In this document: positions 42,622 to 51,078 of the stretch, piece after piece
How the letters are laid out: each line of letters starts with the position of its first letter
Position numbering within the stretch: the stretch's first letter is position 1
Assembly: GCA_013697705.1 (NCBI GenBank)
Contig: JACCWJ010000046.1
Span: forward strand, 1-57,649
Reading direction: 5' to 3'
Length of the DNA stretch: 57,649 bases
Source of the DNA: Gammaproteobacteria bacterium
GTDB lineage: Bacteria > Pseudomonadota > Gammaproteobacteria > UBA6002
Program-made: the position numbers and the translations under genes
The notes under the pieces: generated by a model
The model's input: only the letters and a program-made list of their open reading frames with translations
What the model was told of the DNA's origin: nothing
Database searches by the model: none

Positions 42622-43625
42622 AATTAATTGTCAAATTTTGGTATTCCAAAAACCCATTTCTATTTTTATTGCTACCTTTTTCCTATTTTTATCAGTTTTG
42701 TTTTTGGGTGCATAAACTGAGTTATATCTTAGGTTTTAAAAAGAGATATTCTTCCCCGGTGCCATTAATTGTAGTCGGTAACCTTACGGTGGGTGGCACA
42801 GGTAAAACGCCATTTACCATAGCGCTAGCCAAGCTTTTATCAGAAAAAGGCTACACGCCGGGAGTGGTCAGCCGCGGGTATAAAGGTAAGATAAAAAAAC
42901 ATCCCCAGATAGTAACTGCTCAGAGTGATCCCGCGGTGGTTGGGGACGAAGCAGTTTTAATATTTAACAAAACAAATTATCCAGTAGTAGTGGCACCGCA
43001 ACGAGCTGCTGCTATCAAACTATTATTAGCGAATTATAATTGCGACGTAATTATTTCAGATGATGGTTTGCAGCATCATGCTATAAATAAAGATATTGAA
43101 ATAGTGATTGTGGATGGGGAGAGAAAATTTGGAAATGGTTGGTGTCTACCTGCCGGCCCACTTCGTGAACCGCTGCGCAAACTTTCCAAGGTGGATTTTA
43201 TTGTCTATAACGACAATAGCAACGTCCACCGCTATTCTATGTCATTACTGCCACAAAAAGTTTATAACTTAGTAAATCCAACATTGCAAAAGTCCTTGTC
43301 CCAGCTACCGAAAACTCCATTTCATGTAGTTGCAGCCATTGGCCATCCGGAACGTTTTTTTAATACTTTTCGGAATTTAGGCTATAGCCCAACGCTACAT
43401 TCTTTTGCCGACCATCATAAATTTATAGATAAAGATTTTGATTTTTGTGATGTGAGTGAAATGGTAATTATGACGGAAAAAGATGCGGTGAAATGTTCGT
43501 ATTTAAAACGATCCAATTTTTGGGTGCTCCCTGTGGCTTCTGAAATTAGTGCCCATTTTTTGAAAGATTTTCTTATTAAATTACGAAGGTTAGACAGTCC
43601 CACCCTAAAAACTCTGGAAAAATAG
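42618..43625 (+). CDS. lpxK: Tetraacyldisaccharide 4'-kinase LpxK
   Basis: A 335-residue membrane-associated kinase that phosphorylates the 4' position of the lipid A disaccharide. N-terminal amphipathic/hydrophobic helix (about 10-38), Walker A-like GNLTVGGTGKTPF, the IISDDGLQHHAINKDIEIVIVDG block and late MVIMTEKDAVKC are typical. It overlaps msbA by four bases. Confidence 0.96.
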   Translation: MKLIVKFWYSKNPFLFLLLPFSYFYQFCFWVHKLSYILGFKKRYSSPVPLIVVGNLTVGGTGKTPFTIALAKLLSEKGYTPGVVSRGYKGKIKKHPQIVTAQSDPAVVGDEAVLIFNKTNYPVVVAPQRAAAIKLLLANYNCDVIISDDGLQHHAINKDIEIVIVDGERKFGNGWCLPAGPLREPLRKLSKVDFIVYNDNSNVHRYSMSLLPQKVYNLVNPTLQKSLSQLPKTPFHVVAAIGHPERFFNTFRNLGYSPTLHSFADHHKFIDKDFDFCDVSEMVIMTEKDAVKCSYLKRSNFWVLPVASEISAHFLKDFLIKLRRLDSPTLKTLEK

Positions 43626-43679
43626 GCCACGCAAATGTGCTATTATAAAAAATAGTATATTTACGAAGGGAAGAATTAT

Positions 43680-44183
43680 ATGCCTAAGATACCCGATTTT
43701 TCGAAATTCGATTTGCAAAGTATAGTTAATAGCGTGAAATCTATTATTACACCTGAATCTACTCCTAATGTGGCTGAGGGCGACGCTATCGGCGGCAAAA
43801 TTGTTCAGATTAGTACATTATTGCAAAGTGCTGCAGATCACCAAGCAAAAGCAGCCAAAGAATTAACTCACATTAATAATTTATTGAACGAGCTTTATAA
43901 AGATTTAGAAGCCTTTCGAAAATTAGAAGCTGAGCTAAAACAACAGCAATCTTCAGTGCAAGCAGGTTCAACAACCACTTCTGGAAAGACAGAATCAACT
44001 GTTTCGCCTCATTCAGCGCATACAACCGGTGGCACAGGTACACAAAGTACCAGTCAACCCAAACCAAATATTCATACGAAACCTGCGAGTGATACGATTT
44101 CACCAACGGACACATCCGGGCACAAAGAAAGTGACACTACACTCCACCCCGGTGGCAAAACAAAGCCAACAGATAGCGAGTAA
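43680..44183 (+). CDS. Small protein with helical N-half and Ser/Thr-rich tail, unknown
   Basis: A 167-residue protein that I do not recognise. Residues 1-95 are helical with a likely coiled coil at about 48-93 (heptad-like Leu spacing, LLNELYKDLEAFRKLEAELKQQQ). Residues 95-167 are low-complexity, rich in Ser, Thr, Gly and Pro, and look disordered. There is no signal peptide or membrane segment. A ribosome binding site (GAAGGGAAG) lies at the right distance and the reading frame is well kept, so it is probably real. It follows lpxK by 54 bp on the same strand. Confidence 0.7.
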   Translation: MPKIPDFSKFDLQSIVNSVKSIITPESTPNVAEGDAIGGKIVQISTLLQSAADHQAKAAKELTHINNLLNELYKDLEAFRKLEAELKQQQSSVQAGSTTTSGKTESTVSPHSAHTTGGTGTQSTSQPKPNIHTKPASDTISPTDTSGHKESDTTLHPGGKTKPTDSE

Positions 44184-44222
44184 TGTCAGGGCGCCATTCA
44201 TTTATGGCGTCCAACTTGCGAA

Positions 44223-44278
44223 GCGAATGTCCTTATTTAGCCGATCGAAATTCATCGCAAATCTGAAAGTTATTGTCC
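44223..44278. repeat. Dispersed element, hairpin-less form
   Basis: GCGAATGTCCTTATTTAGCC and GCAAATCTGAAAGTT match the two flanks of the element at 33373-33494, with only a short joining segment where that copy has its 27-bp-arm hairpin. A short hairpin CGCCAT / ATGGCG lies just before it at 44192-44209. Confidence 0.6.
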
Positions 44279-44303
44279 GGCTTTAAAATGGGTGGTGACT
44301 CAA

Positions 44304-44513
44304 TCACTTTCTAAAAAACCACACAATAACTGAAATAAGTATGCTAACGATAATGGACGTGATGATCGGGAAGTAAAAAGTAAAATGCTTTCTTTTTATC
44401 ATGATGTCACCGGGTAATGTACCTAACCCTAGCTTCTGCAACCAGGGTAAAAGCACACTAATTAGTATCAATATAATACCTACGGTCATTAATATTTTGG
44501 CCATTCCACTCAT
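44304..44513 (-). CDS. DUF2905 small membrane protein
   Basis: A 69-residue protein (or 66 from the second Met) with two membrane helices around a short loop reading LGLGTLPGDIMIKRKHFTFYFP. This loop is the DUF2905 hallmark. The role is unknown. It lies four bases past the stop of the following MFS gene on the same strand and is probably co-transcribed with it. Confidence 0.85.
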   Translation of the reverse strand: MSGMAKILMTVGIILILISVLLPWLQKLGLGTLPGDIMIKRKHFTFYFPIITSIIVSILISVIVWFFRK

Positions 44514-44517
44514 TTTT

Positions 44518-45795
44518 TCATCCTATTAGTTGAACTCCAATGTTCTCACTCTGAAGTATTTCAGCGCTAGTTTCTTTTCGGGTAACGATAAATATAGTAA
44601 GCAGAGCGAATAGGCTGACGAAAAGTGTAGGCCCGTAAAAAGAAAATTGATGCATTAGAAAGTCTGCCACAATCGGGGCGGTGCCGCCAAAAATCGCCAC
44701 GCCACAGCTCCATGCTGTGGAATTTCCGGTGTACCGAATATGTGTTGGAAAGAGTTTATAGATGAAGTTAAACATGGGAGCGCAAGCAAAGGCATTTGAA
44801 ATGCCAAAAATTATTTCTGCGATTACGATATTCGGTATAGAACCATTTTTTGCAGTAATAAATAAAAGAGCTGTTGCTATCGGAGCGGTATAAAGCCCGA
44901 TAAGAAAGATTTTTTTGTAACCAAAGCGATCAGCAAGTATCGCTGCACAGGGTAAACAAAGCACCACTAAGAATTCACCAATGCTGGCAAGTAGAGTGGA
45001 TTGGCTAGGAGCAAAATGTAAATCTTTTATCAAATAACTCACAAAATACATATTGCACACATAAATATAAACGCTTACAAAGGCGGCAAGTATCATATTA
45101 CAGAGAAAGGGTTTTTTAAATTGAGTTAACACTTTTTTAAGAGGAAAGCAGCTGATTTGTTGTTGATTGTTTGCTTCTAAAAATAAGGGCGTTTCAAGCA
45201 GTTTGTATCGCAGATAATTAGCTATAAAGCAGGAAACACAAGCAAAGATAAAAGGAACTCGCCAGGACCAAGAGGGCATTCCGGGATATGAAACAATTGT
45301 GGCCGCGAGTATGCCTAAAAGCATGCCTAATGCAGAGGCAGTCCCTACCCAGCTCCCTGCCAGAGTGGGATATTTATTCTTATTATGTTCTATTAAAAAA
45401 ATAGCTGCGCCATTGAATTCCCCTGATACAGCTAGCCCCTGCAGAAGTCTACAGAAAAGCAGTAGCAGCGGGGCATAAATGCCAATTGTTTGGTACGTAG
45501 GTAACGCCCCCATTAATAAAGTGGAAAACCCCATTAAAAGAAGGGAGAGAAATAGAGCTGATTTTCGCCCCTTTCTATCTCCCAAGTACCCGAATAAAAC
45601 TCCCCCAACGGGGCGCATTATAAAACCCGCAGCAAATATACCCATTGCTGCTAAAATACCTGTACGAGTATCATAATTAGGAAAGAAGAGTTGGCTTATT
45701 TTTGTTGTTAAGTATCCATAATAGGAATACTCTAACCACTCAAAGACAGTTCCAAGTATACCTACTAAAATAATATAATTCTTTTTTAAACTCAT
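44518..45795 (-). CDS. MFS transporter, metabolite:H+ symporter (MHS) type
   Basis: A 425-residue major facilitator with 12 predicted helices. The N-terminal GTVFEWLEYSYYGYLTTKISQLFFP and the loop FGYLGDRKGRKSALFLSLLLMG (loop 2-3 motif), plus RLLQGLAVSGEFNGAAIF, are typical of the MHS family (proline/betaine, citrate, alpha-ketoglutarate, shikimate carriers). The substrate cannot be read from sequence. The ATG at 45795 is preferred to TTG at 45810. It is divergent from the glutaryl-CoA dehydrogenase gene with 42 bp between them. Confidence 0.85.
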   Translation of the reverse strand: MSLKKNYIILVGILGTVFEWLEYSYYGYLTTKISQLFFPNYDTRTGILAAMGIFAAGFIMRPVGGVLFGYLGDRKGRKSALFLSLLLMGFSTLLMGALPTYQTIGIYAPLLLLFCRLLQGLAVSGEFNGAAIFLIEHNKNKYPTLAGSWVGTASALGMLLGILAATIVSYPGMPSWSWRVPFIFACVSCFIANYLRYKLLETPLFLEANNQQQISCFPLKKVLTQFKKPFLCNMILAAFVSVYIYVCNMYFVSYLIKDLHFAPSQSTLLASIGEFLVVLCLPCAAILADRFGYKKIFLIGLYTAPIATALLFITAKNGSIPNIVIAEIIFGISNAFACAPMFNFIYKLFPTHIRYTGNSTAWSCGVAIFGGTAPIVADFLMHQFSFYGPTLFVSLFALLTIFIVTRKETSAEILQSENIGVQLIG

Positions 45796-45837
45796 AAATT
45801 GTCCAATCAAATACGTTATTTATAAAAGGATTAATCG

Positions 45838-46998
45838 ATGGAAGATTTTTTATTATTAGATAATTTGCTTCATGAAGAAGAAAAATTAATCCGCGACAGC
45901 GTGGGCCGTTTTGTAAATAGTCTTCCAAGCAATCTTTTTATAGATGCGAATGATTCTGGGTATTTCCCCAAAGAGCTTATACCAGAAATAGCTAAATTAG
46001 GCATCCTCGGAATGACGCTCCCAGAAGAATATGGGGGAAGTCAAACCAATTATGTTAGTTATGGCTTAGCTTGTCAGGAATTGGAACGGGCTGATAGCGC
46101 CTTACGGAGTTTTGTATCCGTTCAAAGCTCATTGTGTATGTATCCCATTTTTCGATATGGTACTACTGAACAGAAGCAGCGTTTCCTGGCGAGAATGGCA
46201 AAGGGTGAACTTATTGGTTGTTTTGGATTAACTGAGCCAGACTCAGGGTCTGATCCGGGAAGCATGCAATCAGTGGCGCAGAAAGTTTCAGGAGGCTGGA
46301 AGCTGAATGGAACAAAAATGTGGATAACCAATGCTCCCTTTGCTGATATAGCCATAGTATGGGCAAAGACAGATCAAGGTATTAGAGGTTTTATTGTAGA
46401 AAGAGATTTCCCTGGTTTCAAAACCGAAGAAATTAAGAAAAAATTTTCCTTGCGAGCCTCTTCGACAGGCGAAATAATTTTGGAAGATTGTTTCATCCCT
46501 GATGAGAATTTCTTGGAAGGAACCGATAAAGGTTTAGGTGCTGCATTGAGTTGCTTGAATCAAGCCCGCTTTGGCATAGCTTGGGGCGCGATGGGGGCCG
46601 CGATGTCGTGTTTTGATACCGCTTTACATTACACTCTTATGCGAAAACAATTCAAAAAACCCCTCGCCAGTTTTCAGCTAATACAAGAAGACCTGGCGGA
46701 TATGTTTACAGAAATTGTCAAAGCCCAATGTATGAATCTCCAAATAGGACGACTTAAGGATCAAAATAAGGCTTCTCCGGCGATGATTTCGCTCGCTAAA
46801 ATGAATAGTTGTCGCGAAGCATTAAAAATAGCGCGCAAGGCCCGTAATTTATTGGGGGCGAGTGGTATTAGCTTAGAATATCCAGTAATTCGTCATATGG
46901 TGAACTTAGAATCCGTTTTTACCTACGAAGGTACGGATAATGTCCATCACTTGATTTTAGGCAAACACTTAACAGGGATTGATGCTTTTTCCGGGTAA
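45838..46998 (+). CDS. gcdH: Glutaryl-CoA dehydrogenase
   Basis: A 386-residue acyl-CoA dehydrogenase, closest in motif to glutaryl-CoA dehydrogenase: DSALRSFVSVQSSLCMYPI (with the Arg that binds the glutaryl carboxylate), GCFGLTEPDSGSDPGSM, KFSLRASSTGEIILEDCFIP, NQARFGIAWGAMGAAMS and the catalytic Glu in VFTYEGTDNVHHL near residue 364. It uses FAD to oxidise and decarboxylate glutaryl-CoA to crotonyl-CoA in lysine and tryptophan breakdown. No other gene of that pathway is in the window; an electron-transfer flavoprotein would be needed elsewhere. Confidence 0.9.
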   Translation: MEDFLLLDNLLHEEEKLIRDSVGRFVNSLPSNLFIDANDSGYFPKELIPEIAKLGILGMTLPEEYGGSQTNYVSYGLACQELERADSALRSFVSVQSSLCMYPIFRYGTTEQKQRFLARMAKGELIGCFGLTEPDSGSDPGSMQSVAQKVSGGWKLNGTKMWITNAPFADIAIVWAKTDQGIRGFIVERDFPGFKTEEIKKKFSLRASSTGEIILEDCFIPDENFLEGTDKGLGAALSCLNQARFGIAWGAMGAAMSCFDTALHYTLMRKQFKKPLASFQLIQEDLADMFTEIVKAQCMNLQIGRLKDQNKASPAMISLAKMNSCREALKIARKARNLLGASGISLEYPVIRHMVNLESVFTYEGTDNVHHLILGKHLTGIDAFSG

Positions 46999-47018
46999 GC
47001 TGTGAGTTCACATCAATC

Positions 47019-47046
47019 TTCTTCCACGAGGAAGAAAAGTCTTTTT
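47019..47046 (+). terminator. Terminator after gcdH
   Basis: TTCTTCC-ACGA-GGAAGAA stem followed by AAGTCTTTTTATTA. It lies 20 bp past the gcdH stop and before ribD. Confidence 0.8.
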
Positions 47047-47065
47047 ATTATCATTAGGGGGTACG

Positions 47066-48127
47066 GTGGGCCACCATCATTTTTTATTAAAAGCATTAGA
47101 ATTAGCGAATGAACGTCGGGGTTTTTGTTCTCCTAACCCCAGTGTGGGGGCTGTAGTTGTCAAAAATAATGAAATTATAGCGACGGGTTACCACTACGGC
47201 CCCGGATATGACCATGCAGAAGTAGCGGCCAGCCAGCAGCTATCCAATTTTGAAGACGCTTCTCTTTATGTGACATTGGAGCCTTGTTGCCATTGGGGGA
47301 AAACTCCCCCCTGTACCGATATGATTCTAAATAAGGGAATTAAAGCGGTTTATTATGGCTATCTAGATCCAAATCCTCTGGTGGCAGGTCAGGGCGCACA
47401 ACTTTTACAATCTCAAGGGGTGCGATGTGAACAGATAAGTTTGCCTGAAATAAATGCATTTTATAAAAGCTATTCACATTGGGTGCAGACACATAGACCG
47501 TGGGTCACCACGAAGTTGGCAATGAGTTTAGATTCAAAGATTGCCGATTTAATGAGTAATCCGGTCTCTATTACGGGTCAAATCGCAGGTTTATTTACGC
47601 ACCAGTCACGCAAAAAATCAGACGCTATCCTTACCTCAGTACGAACTATTATTCAGGATGATCCTTCATTAAATATACGATTGGGCGACAGGGTGATTGC
47701 CAAGCCTCTCTATGTCATTGATTCTAAAGTTGAGTTTCCACCCTCTGCAAAGTTAATGCAGACTGCCGCAAAAATTACCGTATTTTACTCTGAAGGTGAG
47801 CCCTCTAAAATAAAGACTTTAGAAGAGTTGGGCATCACCTGCCACCCTGTCTCACAGTCCATCGGACATCTGCATTTAGGAGAAATCTTAGATAAGATTG
47901 GTGATGATGGCGTCCATGACTTATGGGTAGAAGCAGGCGGCAAGGTTTTTAGCGCCTTCGCGAGTCAACAGTTGGCTCAAAAAAGCTTCATCTATATTGC
48001 TCCAAAGCTATTGGGCAAGCGAGCGTTACCTGCTTTTAATGAAGATAGAGACATTTTTAGCGAAGCAAAGGCGATTAAATGGCAAAATATGGGCGAAGAT
48101 GTTGTTTGTGAGATTGATTGGGAATAA
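47066..48127 (+). CDS. ribD: Riboflavin biosynthesis deaminase/reductase RibD
   Basis: A 353-residue bifunctional enzyme. Deaminase domain 1-145: zinc ligands His50 (HAEV, with Glu52 as the proton shuttle) and the cysteines of PCCHWGKTPPC (about 74 and 83). Reductase domain about 148-353, opening WVTTKLAMSLDSKIA. It converts the pyrimidine from GTP cyclohydrolase II into the ribitylamino form. A GTG start with AGGGGG upstream is used. It is the first gene of the riboflavin block; no FMN riboswitch lies in front. Confidence 0.95.
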   Translation: MGHHHFLLKALELANERRGFCSPNPSVGAVVVKNNEIIATGYHYGPGYDHAEVAASQQLSNFEDASLYVTLEPCCHWGKTPPCTDMILNKGIKAVYYGYLDPNPLVAGQGAQLLQSQGVRCEQISLPEINAFYKSYSHWVQTHRPWVTTKLAMSLDSKIADLMSNPVSITGQIAGLFTHQSRKKSDAILTSVRTIIQDDPSLNIRLGDRVIAKPLYVIDSKVEFPPSAKLMQTAAKITVFYSEGEPSKIKTLEELGITCHPVSQSIGHLHLGEILDKIGDDGVHDLWVEAGGKVFSAFASQQLAQKSFIYIAPKLLGKRALPAFNEDRDIFSEAKAIKWQNMGEDVVCEIDWE

Positions 48128-48188
48128 TATTCCGCTACAATATAGGGTTCTTAAAAGTCTGGTTTTGTAACTTAGTTGAGGGGGAGGT

Positions 48189-48782
48189 ATGTTCACTGGA
48201 ATTGTTGATCATTGCGGTCGTATAGTAGCGATCGAAAAAACCGAAAAAAAAATTCGAATAGCAATAGAAAGCAAATTTGCAGATCTAGAATTAGGTGAGA
48301 GCATTGCTGTCGATGGAGCCTGCTTAACAGTGACCTCTCAACATCAAAACCAATTCACTGTTGATATTTCCCCCGAAACAATGAAATTAACGATCGCTTC
48401 TGCATATCAGGAAGGATCAGAAGTAAATCTCGAGCGCTCGTTACGATTGACCGACCGTTTGGGGGGCCACTTTGTGATGGGACACATCGACACCACCTGC
48501 ATGCTAGAGCAGCAAATAAGCCATGAGGAGTTCGTGGAGCTCACCTTCGTCGGCATTGATCCTCAATATGTACCCTACCTGGTAAAAAAAGGCAGTGTCG
48601 CTATTAATGGAGTGAGCCTAACATTGAATGAAGTGCAACCAGACCACTTCAAAGTGATGTTAATCCCCCATACTTTGAAGCATACCACTCTTTCAACAGT
48701 GCCGCAGGGCGGTAGTGTTAATATAGAGTTTGATTATTTAGCGAAACTTGTGCTTAACCAAAAAAATAGTGAAAGAGTATGA
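48189..48782 (+). CDS. ribE: Riboflavin synthase, alpha chain
   Basis: A 197-residue protein made of two similar lumazine-binding barrels. The first opens MFTGIVDHCGRIVAIEK and has GACLTVTS; the second has GHIDTTCML and GVSLTLNEV. It makes riboflavin from two lumazine molecules. A GGGGGAGG ribosome binding site precedes it. It overlaps ribBA by four bases. The 61-bp gap before it is too short for an FMN riboswitch. Confidence 0.96.
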   Translation: MFTGIVDHCGRIVAIEKTEKKIRIAIESKFADLELGESIAVDGACLTVTSQHQNQFTVDISPETMKLTIASAYQEGSEVNLERSLRLTDRLGGHFVMGHIDTTCMLEQQISHEEFVELTFVGIDPQYVPYLVKKGSVAINGVSLTLNEVQPDHFKVMLIPHTLKHTTLSTVPQGGSVNIEFDYLAKLVLNQKNSERV

Positions 48783-50011
48783 AAAATTTCCAACTTGCAA
48801 CAATTGAAGAAGCCTTAGAGGATTTGCGTGAAGGACGCATGGTGATTTTAGTAGATGATGAGTCGCGTGAAAATGAAGGGGATATCATTTTTCCTGCGGA
48901 AAAAATAACGCCTGAGATCGTCAACTTTATGATCAAACATGCAAGAGGAATTGTCTGCTTGGCTTTAACCGAGGAATACACTGAAAGACTTGCTCTTCCA
49001 ATGATGGTCAAAAGAAATGTGAGTCCTACACTGGCACAGTTTACAGTAAGTATCGAGGCTGCTAGCGGTGTGACTACGGGCGTTAGCGCAAAAGATAGAG
49101 CGCATACCATACGCGTGGCAATAAATGAAAAATCAACCAGTGAAGATATCACGACGCCAGGACATGTGTTTCCCTTGCAAGCGCGCGAAGGGGGGGTTCT
49201 TGCCAGAGCCGGTCATACTGAAGGAAGTACAGATTTAATGCGTCTCGCGGGTCTAAAGTCTGCGGCTGCTATATGTGAAATTCTCAACGATGACGGTTCG
49301 ATGGCCCGTTTGCACGATTTAATTCCATTTGCGACTCAGCATAATATTAAAATTGTCTCTATTGAAGACTTAATTGTCTATCGCATTAAAAATGAAAGTA
49401 TCGTTGATGAAATTGCAGTAGCAAACTTGCCCACGAGAGAAAATGGCAATTTCAGGGTTTATACCTTCCAAGGTCATATTGATAAGGCACATCATATGGC
49501 AATGGTTAAAGGCGAACTTAATCCTGAGGAGCCTGTGCTGGTTCGCCTGCATTCAGAATGTTTAACGGGAGATACTTTTGGGTCTTCTCGGTGCGATTGC
49601 GGCTTACAATTAAAATATGCAATGTCCAAACTAGCTCAAGAAGGTGGGGTTTTGCTCTATTTACGACAAGAAGGGCGAGGGATTGGGTTGGGGAATAAAA
49701 TTCGGGCTTATGCTTTACAAGATGCGGGTATTGACACCGTCGAAGCAAATCATCGTTTAGGTTTTGGGGCTGATGAAAGAGATTATGGTATTGGTGCACA
49801 GATCTTAAAGCTGTTAGGCCTGAGTAAAATACGTCTTATGACGAATAACCCGAATAAAGTTACTGGCATCACCCGTTATGGCATTGAAGTAGTGTCACGG
49901 GAGCCCCTTGAAATAGTCCCTAATCCGCATAATATTGCCTATTTACGAACCAAAAGAGACAAAATGGGCCATTTATTCACCTTTGAAAATGACATAGTGG
50001 AGAAAATATGA
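48779..50011 (+). CDS. ribBA: Bifunctional DHBP synthase / GTP cyclohydrolase II
   Basis: A 410-residue fusion. The first half (about 1-205) is 3,4-dihydroxy-2-butanone 4-phosphate synthase with DDESRENEGDIIFPA and the conserved TPGHVFPLQAREGGVL. The second half (about 210-410) is GTP cyclohydrolase II with the zinc motif HSECLTGDTFGSSRCDCGLQL (three Cys intact) and RQEGRGIGLGNKI. It feeds both arms of riboflavin synthesis. The cyclohydrolase half keeps its catalytic residues, unlike the degenerate ones in some proteobacterial fusions. Confidence 0.95.
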   Translation: MKNFQLATIEEALEDLREGRMVILVDDESRENEGDIIFPAEKITPEIVNFMIKHARGIVCLALTEEYTERLALPMMVKRNVSPTLAQFTVSIEAASGVTTGVSAKDRAHTIRVAINEKSTSEDITTPGHVFPLQAREGGVLARAGHTEGSTDLMRLAGLKSAAAICEILNDDGSMARLHDLIPFATQHNIKIVSIEDLIVYRIKNESIVDEIAVANLPTRENGNFRVYTFQGHIDKAHHMAMVKGELNPEEPVLVRLHSECLTGDTFGSSRCDCGLQLKYAMSKLAQEGGVLLYLRQEGRGIGLGNKIRAYALQDAGIDTVEANHRLGFGADERDYGIGAQILKLLGLSKIRLMTNNPNKVTGITRYGIEVVSREPLEIVPNPHNIAYLRTKRDKMGHLFTFENDIVEKI

Positions 50012-50520
50012 AAATTATCACCGCGAAAGAATTAGAGCGACCTTTTCAGGTGGCAGTGGTCGTCAGTCGATTTAATAAACAGGTCACTAATCTTCTCTGT
50101 GAAGGGGCAGTTCAAAGACTCAAAGAATTAGAAATCCCGAATGATCATGTCACGATAGTGTGGGTGCCTGGAGCAGTGGAAATACCTATTACGGTAAAAC
50201 ACCTCGCAAAGACCCAAAGATATTCCGCCATAATTACATTAGGTGCCGTTATTCGAGGTGAAACGGGTCACTATGATTTTGTGTGTAAGCAGGTGAGTGA
50301 CGGTTGTCTGGAGGTTGCTCTTGAATATTGCGTTCCGGTCATTTTTGGGGTGCTTACCACCGACAACTTAGAGCAAGCCTTAGAGCGCGCAGGCGGGAAC
50401 CATTCTCATGCAGGCCGCGATTCTGTTGATGCAGCATTTGAAATGGTTTCTGTCCTGGCCCAAATAGGGGGAGAAAAAATAAAGGCTAATCAATTCTCGT
50501 TAGATACTAATCTTTCTTAA
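50008..50520 (+). CDS. ribH: Lumazine synthase
   Basis: A 170-residue 6,7-dimethyl-8-ribityllumazine synthase. VVVSRFNKQVTNLL, WVPGAVEIP and GAVIRGETGHYDFVC with the catalytic His88 are clear. It condenses the RibD and RibB products. It overlaps ribBA by four bases and completes the pathway from GTP apart from the phosphatase step, which is commonly unlinked. Confidence 0.96.
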   Translation: MKIITAKELERPFQVAVVVSRFNKQVTNLLCEGAVQRLKELEIPNDHVTIVWVPGAVEIPITVKHLAKTQRYSAIITLGAVIRGETGHYDFVCKQVSDGCLEVALEYCVPVIFGVLTTDNLEQALERAGGNHSHAGRDSVDAAFEMVSVLAQIGGEKIKANQFSLDTNLS

Positions 50521-50550
50521 TAGAATCGAACTGGTCAGCCGAAGATTGAG

Positions 50551-50582
50551 ATTCTTGCACTCATTCTAATGAGTGCAAGAAT
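50551..50582. terminator. Terminator between ribH and bcp
   Basis: Perfect 15-bp inverted repeat (ATTCTTGCACTCATT and its complement) with a two-base centre. It lies between the converging ribH and bcp genes and may serve both. Confidence 0.75.
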
Positions 50583-50595
50583 AGTTACCCTGAAT

Positions 50596-51078
50596 CTATC
50601 GGTTTTTTAACGCATCAATTTCCTCTAAAACTTCTTCAATATGGCCAGTGACCTTTATTTTGCGCCAAGCGGCGCGAAGGAGGCGCTGTTTATCGATTAG
50701 GAAAGTGCTTCTGACTATGCCATGTATTTTCTTTCCAAAAAAATTCTTTATGGCGATCACGTCAAAATAGTTACAAAGCTGCTCTGAACTATCTGATATT
50801 AATTCAAAGGGCAACTGTAACTTTTCTTTAAACCGCTCGTGAGAGGTTAAGTTATCCCGGGATACACCAAAAATAACGGTGTTGCGATCGGTGAAAGCTT
50901 CAAAATAATCGCGGAAGGCTTTAGCTTCTGAAGTGCAAATGGGCGTGCTATCTTTAGGATAGAAAAAAAGAAGTATATTTTTTTCAGAATAGCTGGATAA
51001 CTTACCGTCCGTATCATTGGTAGCGATGATTGAAAAATCAGGCACTAAAGTATCCAAGGCACATTTTTCATTTGTCAT
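50596..51078 (-). CDS. bcp: Peroxiredoxin Bcp/PrxQ, resolving Cys not at the usual place
   Basis: A 160-residue thiol peroxidase. The peroxidatic Cys48 sits in the motif PKDSTPICTSEA. In E. coli Bcp the resolving Cys is five residues on; here residue 53 is Lys. The other PrxQ site, in helix 3, also appears empty, while Cys107 in SEQLCNYF is unexplained. So it may be a 1-Cys form or use a different resolving residue. It overlaps gcvR by four bases; gcvR-bcp is the E. coli order. Confidence 0.92.
   Translation of the reverse strand: MTNEKCALDTLVPDFSIIATNDTDGKLSSYSEKNILLFFYPKDSTPICTSEAKAFRDYFEAFTDRNTVIFGVSRDNLTSHERFKEKLQLPFELISDSSEQLCNYFDVIAIKNFFGKKIHGIVRSTFLIDKQRLLRAAWRKIKVTGHIEEVLEEIDALKNR

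Noticed and set aside
46999-47065. FMN riboswitch before ribD
   Set aside because: The space is too short and is taken by a terminator; no conserved stems are seen.
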